This document shows, one piece after another, positions 53,501 to 64,000 of a stretch of 64,000 nt of DNA. The translations under genes were made by a program, and so were the position numbers. Position 1 is the first letter of the stretch. The number at the start of each line of letters is the position of its first letter. Source of the stretch: Heterocephalus glaber. Its lineage: Eukaryota > Chordata > Mammalia > Rodentia > Bathyergidae. Under the pieces are notes generated by a model, which saw only the letters and a program-made list of their open reading frames with translations, searched no databases and was not told the origin of the DNA. The DNA is taken from contig NW_004624843.1 in assembly GCF_000247695.1 (NCBI RefSeq), positions 96,557 to 160,556 on the forward strand, read 5' to 3'.

Positions 53501-55843
53501 ACCTTCCACGGGATGGCACTAAGCAGTAAGATTCGTTGTATATTTGATCACACCTGAATTAGTAGTAAAGATAGTGGTTTGGCTTCCTATGAGTGTGACT
53601 GATATTTAGAAGACTGGCTTCCTGGACTAGTTATTGTAGATAATGGGTTAGAGTTCCATTTAAGAACTTTCCATTTGTACGTAGAGTTTCTTATGTGATT
53701 ATCTAGTTTAAATGAAGAAAAATATTAAATGAATTCATGAAGAATGAAGGGCTATTATTTATTTGAATGAGTATTACTTTACTTGTTTGGCACTTTATAT
53801 TTTCCAAAATATTTTAAAATGTGTACTGTTATTAAATTCTTCAAATAGAAACAAGGAAGTTAGGCAGGGTCCATTTTCTACTTAAGAAAAAATAAGGCTT
53901 CCCAAAGAGAAACAAAAAGTTCCATTGCTTGGATCACAGGTTTGCAACACTGAGAGGCCCCTCAGACTGCTGACCATGGCTGCTCAATATATCACAACCT
54001 GCTCTTTGTCCCACAGATCCAGATATTGGGACCAAAGTATGACATCTGTATTAACACCCTGCTGAAAGCTGATGAGTATTTGAACCTAAATGTAAAGAAA
54101 ACAGACAAAATTACAAATTCTTTGAATCATTAGGTTTTTTTATATTTTAGTCTTTCTCAAGCATCTTGTATTTGAATTAAACTTCTAACTTTGTCAGTTT
54201 TAAAGCTTGTGACTACTCTGTAAGTAGAGTTTGCAAAATACTATCAGCTCAGTGTCACTTTGGCACATGTATTATCGTTTGATTCTTTCTTCCATTAGAA
54301 ATATTGCCATTTTTACACATATCAAAAAGATGTCTTAGGAGTTAAGGAAGTTAATAAATAAATTAATTTAGTGGAATCTATTAATATACAAGGTCCTGAG
54401 GACACCATAGCCCACCACTTGCCTGTAAATAATTCAGGGATTTGGGGAGATGGCACATACACAGAGAGATAATATAAGGCAAGGACAGGGCAGAGAGAGT
54501 GATGAGAGTGAGGATGTTTTAGAGTGCACTTGAGCAAGTGTAACCAGGGTAAGTGGAAGTAGTTGAGAGAAGATGAAATTGAAGGACATATAGAGCACGG
54601 AGTAGTGGTTGTAGATAATAGCTGTTTTTCTTGGGGATAGAGTATGAAGACAGAAGCTATAAACCCTTTAGTACTGTTTCTTGAATACTGAGATCAATAG
54701 AAAGTAACAAGGCTAGAGTGAAAGGAAACAGTGAGACATTGGAGATTCTTGGGGGCCTGATAAGGAGCTTAGACATGGTTCTGAGGTAACTGGAGGTTTC
54801 CTTAAAGGACTTTAGTCAGGCTTACATTAAAATGAGATTTGCATTTTACACAGCTGAGCTTGGCAATATAAGGAGCTTGTACTTAGGGACTGAAAAAGCC
54901 AGAGACACATTGCACTAATTCAAGGGAGATGATTAGAGTTTGGAGTAGAAGAGTTTAGGTAGACATGATCCAAAGTAGAAGAGAAGGGACAGCAAGATGT
55001 TTAGAAATAAATCCACAGAGTCTTCTGATTGCTATATTAGGAGAGACAAGCTTCTAGCACGTTTGACTGAATGGACAGGAAAAATCATCAGTTTAGGGAG
55101 AAATAAACATCTGTTCAGTATCAGAATGTTGACTTTTTAATATTCAGGGCACTTCCAGATGAATTCACTTAGAAAACAACTGGATAAATAAATATACAGC
55201 TAAAATAATGGCCCAGACTTCTGGTAGATCACTTAAAGATCATTATCAATCAGATGATTGCTAGCTGAATCCAGCAGGATAAAAATCACAGGAAGAGTAT
55301 ATAGAAAATGAGAGTAGTGGCTAAGGCAGTACTGCAGATACAGCCAATGTGTAAGGGGTGTATAGAGAAAGAGAAGGTACAATGACCCAGCAGAGGTGTT
55401 AGACATAGTTCCAAAAACAGGAAGATGAACTATCAGGGAGACCAAAGAAAGAAACATATAAATAATAAGTAACAGAACAACTATCAATGGCAAAAAAATG
55501 TCTTTGAACTTTGTCAGTTGAAACACATAGTGTGATCTTATCAGTAACACTTTTGGTAGAGTGGTTGGGCTAAATTCATGTTACAGTAGTCATAAAGTGA
55601 ATGAAAGATGTAAAGAGAGTGGGTGTAAAGTTCTCTTAAGAAATTCCCTTAGAGATGCACACAAGGGAAGAGTTACTAAATACATTCATCCAAGGACTCT
55701 TTTTCCAAAGAAAAATATGTATTCACCCTGGTGATATAACCTATATGACTCAGGAAAAATAAATGGTTCCATGGGATCTATATTTCCGTTGTATTTAAAT
55801 GTTCCATCTCCAACACCAGTCTAAGTTTCCAACAATATATTGA

Positions 55844-56221
<378 letters not shown>

Positions 56222-57604
56222 TAGAGAACCATCACCACAATACACCTCTCTCCATTCCAAAGAGACAGCAAAAGAAAGCAATCAATAATGTAAAGCAGCG
56301 TAATAATCTATTGTACCACTCCAGGGTACCGCTCTTCACAGAGATGGTAAGTAGATGGTGCTCTGGGAGCTGTGCATGGCTGCATGATGACCACTTGAAA
56401 AACTTTGTGCCAGATTTCTACAAAAACATCTAGAGGCTTCACATGATGCCATTTATCTAATGGAACTCAACTTATTGTTTTGTAGCCATTGCTTCAAAAA
56501 TTATTTTCGACAACTGGTAAAATTTGAACAAAAGCAAAATTGGGGACATAAATGCAATGAAGATGATCTGAGGGCAGTAGAGATAGTAGATATTTTGAGG
56601 CATCTTGAAGTGGTAAGCTAAAACTATTAACTTAGCAGAGTACAGTACTAAGTTTCCAAATCTAAGTCAAAAGAGATATAAAATTTTAACCTAATACACC
56701 TTTAAATTTCACCTCTTGAAATTAAAATATGAAATGCAGTGTTATGAATGAGAGTTTTTAAAAGTGGCATGTGTTTACTTTGAACTGAATAATCAACATG
56801 CTGGACTCATGGAGAGCTGTCAATTGAAGTAATGAATAATCAAGGAACCTCCTGTAGTTTTCAGGTTTTTCTTTCCTAAGAATGTTAAGGCTCTGAAGAA
56901 AAGACCAAGCCTTTCATGTTCATTTCAACTTTGAAACTCATTTTAGAAAGCAATTTACATGAATGTAGCCTGTGGTAACTCTTACGCTCATGCACAAGTT
57001 AAAATTTTAACAGGATGAATGATCTTCAGAGAGAATTCCTGGGAAAATACCCAGCAGTAGCTTCCCCAGACTCTCTCCCCTATCTAAAACTTTGATAGTG
57101 GCCTGGCATGTATCATGTGGAGAATCAACTTTATAGCATATGCACAAATCTGGCAGAAGAAATATTATATGTGTTTAGCAGTAATTTAATTTTATTTTAT
57201 AGTGAGGCATAAATTGATATAGGTGTAGGAAAAGTAGATATTTTGCATTTTGCTGGTAGAAAAAAGAAACAAGAGAAAAAATAATTTTTTTTGTGGGTCA
57301 AAAAAGTTAACCCTCCAAAAAATGGCTAACATTACTTATCAGTTGGGGTTATGATTAGTGTGGGGGATAATTATTAATGTTTTTAAAGATGTGTCTAAAT
57401 GTATGTCGACTCTATCTAGAATATATGAATAATAGAATGTGACCCCAGATATATTTTGTAAGAACCAGAAGTATTACCTGAGTGTCTATGATGTAACAAT
57501 TTCTGTTCTAGGGTCTAGGAGTGCAATGATGAATAAAATGTCTTTGCTTTTGAGGCTCAATGCCTGGAGTAAGGAAGAGAAACAGATAATTACAACACAT
57601 TTTA

Positions 57605-58090
57605 TTGTCAGAATTTTCCAGAGAAACAGAACCAACAGTATATACGCAGACATACAGAATGAGATTTCTTATGAGGGTCTGGCTAAAATAATTATGGAGG
57701 ATTAGAAGTCCCTTAATCTGCTGGCTGCAAGCTGCAGTCCCAGGAAAGCCAATGGTGTCGTATAACCCACCTGAAAGGCCTAAGAACCAGGGGCATCAAT
57801 GGCACAAGTCCAAGTCTGAGTCCAAACATTCAAGAACCAGACGCTAATGTCCAAAATCAGGAGATAGATGGACAACTCAAGGGAACGAGTGAATTTGTCC
57901 TTCTTCCTTCTTGTTTTCTTCAGGCACCCAGTGGGCACTTGATGCCCACTCACATTGGTGAGGTTGATTTCTTTACTTGATCTACAGATTAGAATACATA
58001 TCTTTTCCAGAAAGAACACCACAAACAGACTTAGAAATAATGTGCTAACTGAGCATGCCTTAGCCCAGTCAAATTCACACATAAAACTGT
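57605..58090 (-). mobile_element. MLT2-type ERVL LTR in reverse
   Basis: TTTTCCAGAGAAACAGAACC at the left and GTCAAATTCACACATAAAAC at the right are the reverse-strand ends of MLT2 LTRs. ATAATTATGGAGGATTAGAAG is an internal match. The frames in it are not genes. Confidence 0.6.
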
Positions 58091-58538
58091 ATGAGTTATA
58101 TATAAAGTATTATGTGAAGAGAATCAGTTCATTCGTCTGGGAGATTATGATCTGGGGAGAAATAATCAAGAGCTTTTGATGGATAAAATAAAACTTGTTG
58201 GAGGAGGTAACATTTGAATGAGGACTTGAAACCTAAAAAGTTGCTCACCAGAAATATGAAGAAGAAAAAGTCTGTTTTGTGGATGAAAGCCTACAAATCT
58301 GTGAGATTTTTTTTAAAAGTATGTTTAGTGTGAAGGAAAGGACAAATGTAGATGGCAAAAACCCTGAAGGACCTTGTGTATTAATTAGAAACGTTTTCAA
58401 TGATAAAGCACAAATTGACAGTGTCTTATATAATAACGACCTTTGTTAGTCAGCTGCTTAGGGATATCACCAAAGACTTGGAAAATTTCCTAACCTTCTA
58501 GGTCCCCTGCTTTGCCACAGTTAAGATTTATTTCATAG

Positions 58539-58629
58539 GGGCCAGGGATTTAGCTCAGTGGTTTCACCGCCTGCTGCGCAAGCGTAAGGACCCAAGTTCG
58601 ATCCCTGGTACCAAAAAAAAAAAAAAAAA
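58539..58629 (+). repeat. ID SINE with near-perfect target-site duplication
   Basis: GGGCCAGGGATTTAGCTCAG through GATCCCTGGTACC is followed by about 18 A. AAGATTTATTTCAT occurs on both sides (58524 and 58628), so the insertion is young. Confidence 0.95.
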
Positions 58630-59699
58630 GATTTATTTCATGATCATGAGTGGATGATTACAGTTTTGGATATCATGGTACAGCAGACTGTCTCACTTCT
58701 ATTGGTAAAAACTGGGAAACAGCTCCTGTCCAAACCACTGATGAGTGAAGAAAAATGGGATTTTTGTGGATTTAACAAGAGCTTTCTTTCCCCCAATCAA
58801 AGAGATTCAGCCTTATATCTAGAAATGAAAACAACCTATTTTATGGATAAGGGGGCAAAGATATTGTGTAAGCATGGATAGGTTCATGGATATTTGGTGG
58901 TCATTTTCTTTAAAGATAAGAATAATGTACTTTGGTGTACACCATGGAAGATCCAGTCATGACCCCAAGGCTTTATATTGGGATGACAGGGACATCATTC
59001 ACTGAGATAGATATTTCGTGAGATATGAACAAGGTTTAGGAGGAAAAGTCAAGACTTAAATTTTGACTATGTTAAGTTGAAAGTGGTCTAAGATATCTAG
59101 TAGACAAGACCATATGCAATTGGAATTAAAAGCCTGAAGCTAATGAGATTTAGTGGGACTCAAGGCTGGGATGAGAGATCTTTGGAGGGATTAGAACTAC
59201 AGATTGGATAAACCTAAAAAGAACAGAAGATACAATAAGAAAGAAATTGAGAGGGGGCACTGAGAATTCAAATATTTCCAGTATGGATATGGACAAAGGA
59301 AGGAAAATCTGGGAGATGAACAGAAATGATACATTTAGAAGGTCCACAACTAAAATCTTACTGCACATTTAGTAAATTGCATACAAATTGGTAAACATTC
59401 ACCATATAGTGTCTTTAACACTTCGACATGAATCTCCTAAGAAATGTAGTGTCTAAAAAGAATTTATATCACACTTTCAGTTTCTTTTGCCTCAAACCCA
59501 TGAAGCATGTACTTTGGTTTGCAGCCTCTAAAATCTGTTCTCCAGAGCCTTTACCTCTGTTTTTAGAGCAGTAAATTGTCCACTGACCAGAAGAAATGGC
59601 ATAAATATTTCTAGTCCCTCACACTCTCCATGTTAGATTCTGAGAGAGTTAGATGGAGATGAAAGAGGAGAAAATATTTTTTTAAACTTTGATTATGAA

Positions 59700-59790
59700 G
59701 GGCTATAGATGTAGCTCAGTGGTAAAACATTCACCTGTCATGTGCAAGGCCCTGGGTTTGATTCCCCTATACTGATAAAAGAAAAAAAAG
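59700..59790 (+). repeat. Older ID SINE copy
   Basis: The copy contains GATGTAGCTCAGTGGTAAAA and CAAGGCCCTGGGTTTGATTC with a degraded A-rich tail. It is closer to the general rodent ID consensus than to the subfamily of the other copies here. Confidence 0.85.
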
Positions 59791-60220
59791 GAAAATTGAC
59801 TATAAAGTTTTTGTGCCCATATTAAAAGAAATGCAAAATGTAAATATTAGAAACACCACCTTTCCATTAGAGAAAACATAAAATAGAGAATCTGATGTTC
59901 GCTCAACTTTGATGTTTAAAACAAACCATCCAATAACCTGAAGCATATTCACCCACAAATGGTCTTTGTCCAGAATAGGCAAGTAGGTACAGGAAGGGGT
60001 TTGAACTGTTTTGGAACAGAGGAGAATGAATTGGTATTAACTGCTTCTCATTCTCCCCACTCGTTTATGGTTATCTCCTTACTAATCCTCCACCAGAAAC
60101 ATTAGAACAAAAATCTATAATCCCTTTCCCTATGCTACATGGGTACTCAATGCCATACCTTACATCATATAGAGTGAAAGGAAGTTTCTAACTATAACTT
60201 CCCACCTTAGGTTGTTCATT

Positions 60221-60305
<85 letters not shown>

Positions 60306-60320
60306 ACACACACACACAAG
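60221..60320 (+). repeat. Compound (CT)n(CA)n microsatellite
   Basis: About 26 CT units (60222-60274) run directly into about 14 CA units, then an ACGTACACAC interruption and more CA. Confidence 0.97.
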
Positions 60321-60698
60321 CTTCTATCAGTCACAGACAATTGCTTTACCAAAAGTAGTTTAGCTACTTGAAATGGTTGTTTTTAACAGCTCTTTTGAGG
60401 AGTGGAGGGATTGCTGAAGGAAAGCAAACATGTCAGGAGATCTCAATTCTAATTAACATTGCCACTCACTGCTGCAGTACTTTATTAAAGCTATTGTTGT
60501 TGAGTAATTTGGAGATGCTCCAGGGAGTGATTCTTGCAGGCAGTGGAGAACTGGGACCCAAATGCTCATGAAAATAATGGGGGGAAGTGAGAAAATTATA
60601 CAAGTAAATATGGTATTAACAAAAATTCAGATTTCAATCACTGAATCAATTAACAATTAATTCCCAAGCAGGTTGTATCTACTCTGTTATGGTTTCTG

Positions 60699-60780
60699 GG
60701 ACACACACACACACACACACACGCCGCACACAAACATACACACCATATGCTACACAAATATACACACCATATGCTACAAA
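60699..60780 (+). repeat. (AC)n with a short tandem duplication
   Basis: About eleven AC units, then GCCGCACACAAACATAC. A block of about 24 bp containing ACACACCATATGCTACA occurs twice in tandem (60738-60780). Confidence 0.9.
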
Positions 60781-62704
60781 TATAGTCTCTACCACTCTGA
60801 TCTTCTCTGCTTTATAGCACAGTATTGTTAAACATACATTAATTGTAATTAAATGACTTATTTTCATTGTTATCTTCTGTTTCATAGACACTTAAAATCA
60901 TTCTAAGAAACAAAAAAATAGTGCAAACCTGAAAATGATGGAGGGTGTAATATGAGACTTTGAGTCTTAAACCAAGAGGACATTAGATCTTCTTAAAAAT
61001 CTAGATTATTATTATCAATTGAGCAAAAAAGATGGAGAACTTTCCACATGAGGACAAAGAACGTGAAATAAAGGTAGGAAAATGCCTCTCCTGGCATGTG
61101 CCTGGCAGGCCAGCCTAACTGAAAAAGCATTTTTGGAAGTTAACTCAGAAGGATTTGTCTTACATGCAAAAATAGTATCGGATACGCAGACACATGCACA
61201 CATACACACAGTTATCAGTGTAAAATTTGAATCCAACCAAGAATGCAAGCCCTGTGAATGGGAATACTAATGGTCTTCAAAACACTCCCGCCTCTCTCTG
61301 TTCACCTCTGTGCTTCTGCTGTTGTGAGAAGACTTCCCAGGCGCTGCAAGGTGTGAGGCCCACAGGCTCGGCAGGTATGGTAGCAGGCAAAGCAGAGGGG
61401 TGCCCTGCTTTCCAACAAGCATGTTTGCCTCACATGTGCAGCACATACAAATATATATGATTCTCACAAGGAAAATATTTTCCCCTTTTTCTTGAAACTT
61501 GAAGCTCTTTTAGTATACAGTGTACACTCCCACTTTTGTTAGATCTGTGGCTATGGATATTTTTTCTCTGTGACAAGGAAAAACCCACTGCATGCTGATG
61601 CACATCAGGAAGGACTTCAGTAAAGGTGTAGATGTCCTGGGGAGCGCAGGACATGTCAAAGGGACAGAAGGTACCCAGTACCAGCTGACGCTACCCTAAG
61701 AAATACTCGCCCAATTGCTATTATGTAAAATGTCGCAATTCTCATATCATCTATAGCTCAATTTTCAGACACCACTGAGTTGAATGACTCACTTCCTCTG
61801 GCTCTGGTGGGGTTAGATCTGAAGAGTGACAGGCTGTGTTTCTGGTTTGCAAAATAAAGCACGACCATTAGGTGGAGGCGTGGATTAGACCCTGCAGAAC
61901 AGAGAAGCTGGGTTCCAGAGAAATCAGCAGGTACTGGGGAAGATCTTGCCCTCCTGATGCTTTATTTTCCAGAAGGTACAACCATTTCAGAAAGCCATGC
62001 TAGGGTGGGAATGGAGCCAAGAAAGATGCATGTGGCTTTGGATGGTCAAACAGGGCAGGGGCAGAGTTTCTTAACTCTGGAAGAGGAGCAGAGGTCTGGG
62101 ATTCCATGAATAGTGAAGACCAGCATCCTGCTTCTTCACAGCACCCTAGCAAAGTGGTAAGATGCTGGACGCAAGGCCAGATGGATGGAGTAAGGTTTCC
62201 AGGAGCTTCCACCAAGGCTGGATTTTATGTACCATAGTTCCAACTTCCAAAATACTGAATTCTATACTTTAAGGGGCTCCCATGCTTGGACCACAGACTT
62301 CCCTGTGATAGCCAGTGTATGCTGAAGACTAGAAGGATTCTAGTGTGTATATGAGGCTCTATAGAACAATGCTGGACTTTTCATAGCCCATTTTCTACCA
62401 CCATTTATGATTCTGCCCTTTATATCCAAGAAGGGTCCTGCACACACAAGTTCAGAGAAGTGAAAAACATGGATCTAAAAAGAAAAGGGACCTTTCTTCC
62501 AAACCACATTTGTAGAATAAATTATATAATAATAATGAATGCATGTATGTATAATACAGTGGCTGAACACTAAAGTTTAGGTAACCAGCACATCTATACT
62601 TAAATACTGATTCTGTTTTTTATTCAGTGACGACATCTCTCTGAGCTTCATTCATAAAAGATGGACAAAAAAAATCCTAAGTTATAGATACCATTAAGAA
62701 TTAA

Positions 62705-62825
62705 AGGTTAAAAAGAGGTGGGAGGTATCATGTACAGCTGCAAATTCCCTATAATGAGTGTTATCATTATGTAAATCTAAAATGTGCCAATAAATGTCTT
62801 GCTATTAAAAAATACCAAAAAAAGA
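62705..62825 (+). mobile_element. Possible L1 3'-end fragment B
   Basis: ATCATGTACAGCTGCAAA and CTAAAATGTGCCAATAAA match the fragment at 51145-51275 in order and orientation and are followed by an A-rich tail. Confidence 0.4.
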
Positions 62826-63779
62826 ATTAAAGGTAAGAATTCAATGAGATTTTATGTAACATACTTAGTATTTAGGTTTCTGGAAAATAATGCATTTTAA
62901 ATAAATACCCAATATCCCTATAATTTTGCATACATTTACAGATATCTTTACAGTGAGTAGGAAAAAAAGTACAGGTCTGGGATGATGAAGGAAAGTTTCC
63001 AGTAAGAAGTAGCATTCAAGTTCAAGAACTGAGCAGAATTTAGACAAAGCAAAAACAAAGGAGCAAAACAGTGCAGTGAAGGGAGACAAGATTCTTCTGT
63101 GGGAGACTGAAAACTCTGGCTTCAACACAGCAGGCATGATTCTGATGCTGATAACCTTTTATTGAAGACGGGAGAAATCACAAAAATGTTACAGTGTTGT
63201 TTAAAGGCCTCAGGCTGGAGGCATGGGAAAAAAATTTGGTAGAAAGGAGGCCATTTAATACAAGAAATAGGACACTGAGGCTGAGGAATGGAACTCAAGT
63301 AAATCCAAGGTTACAGCCTTTGAAGAGCAAATTTTCATTCAATGATTTATGAGAAAACTACTTGCTTCTTGAAACTTCTGAAACATATTTGCTGCTCTTG
63401 ATAATGATAGAATGACTGGCAAACTTTACTGATAAACTTCCTGAAGCAATAACTCAGACAATCAGCCCTTCCTGTCCAAAAAGTGTCCCAAACGTACATA
63501 TTTAGGGAAGTGAAAACAGCCAGCAGCATTACTTCTGGCAGTAGACTAGGGACTGTCAAATGCTACCTGGGAAATTCCTGGGAAACCATAATAGATGTTA
63601 TTTCCTAAGTGTAAGTAAACCATGCTTGGCAACAATATGCGTAAATGACCATTTTGGTGGCAATGCCCTGAATAAATTATGTAACACTTCTATCTACCAA
63701 ATTCATTTTTTTCATACTATGTATTTGCTGTTCATAATGATGGTATTTATAGTGGGGAGTTGGTACATGAACATAATAC

Positions 63780-63960
63780 ATGTTAATTCTTTTTTCTTTC
63801 ATTTTCTACCCTTTTCCCTCCCTTCCTGCTCCTTCCAACTCTTGATCCCTTCCCACTTATAAAAGCTCTATTTTCATTCATCACTTTTTCTTCAATTCTT
63901 TTTCTCCATCCCCTTTTCATTCTCTCTCCCTTTCATCTTTTGTTCCCCCATCCATTTGAG
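63780..63960 (-). mobile_element. Pyrimidine-rich stretch, possible L1 3' UTR polypurine tract in reverse
   Basis: About 180 bp is strongly T/C-biased (CCCTTTTCCCTCCCTTCC and similar). Rodent L1 3' UTRs carry polypurine tracts that would look like this on the opposite strand, but a simple low-complexity tract is just as likely. Confidence 0.3.
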
Positions 63961-63975
63961 AAAGATCTCCTTATT

Positions 63976-63991
63976 TCTTATATATATATAT
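63976..63991 (+). repeat. Short (TA)n tract
   Basis: TATATATATATA near the right window edge. Confidence 0.8.
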
Positions 63992-64000
63992 CTTCTTCTT

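Overview
The window is mammalian nuclear DNA, almost certainly from a non-murid rodent. The evidence is an intron-dominated, AT-rich, CpG-poor sequence with about twelve tRNA-Ala-derived ID SINEs, B1 SINEs, a dimeric B1+ID SINE, rodent-type MaLR LTRs, MIRs and L1 remnants. ID and B1 elements together define rodents. A dimeric element with B1 at the 5' end and ID at the 3' end fits non-murid lineages such as beaver, kangaroo rat, squirrel-related or hystricomorph rodents. I cannot settle which.

The only gene I can support is NYAP2 (neuronal tyrosine-phosphorylated PI3K adapter 2), on the + strand. Two internal coding exons are present: the large central exon at 22583-23665, with two YxxM PI3K-docking tyrosines and proline-rich stretches, and a 210-bp exon at 55941-56150. 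They join in phase across a 32.3-kb intron. The N-terminal and C-terminal exons lie outside the window. Bases 1-22582 are therefore upstream intron, and 56151-64000 downstream intron.

The most unusual feature starts at the first base of the intron after the large exon. A 30-bp minisatellite (23666 to about 24975, interrupted by 365 N) begins exactly at the 5' splice site, and its unit appears to be derived from that exon/intron junction. Each unit therefore repeats a donor-like AGAGA/GTGAGN motif. Because the unit is 10 codons long, the NYAP2 reading frame stays open through the array into the gap. Two other observations stand out. One is a diverged inverted duplication (44055-44584 against 45160-45552) that would fold into a long hairpin in the pre-mRNA. 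The other is a CpG-retaining, exon-like segment at 41812-41985 with a strong 3' splice site and an AATAAA, which could be an alternative terminal exon or a conserved enhancer.

The rest is intron with SINEs (several with visible target-site duplications), decayed LTRs of ERVL/MaLR type, one long minus-strand L1 ORF2-region relic (35330-37085), mariner-like relics and microsatellites. I saw no tRNA or rRNA genes, CRISPR arrays or other protein-coding genes. Repeat family names come from remembered consensus sequences and were not checked by a search.
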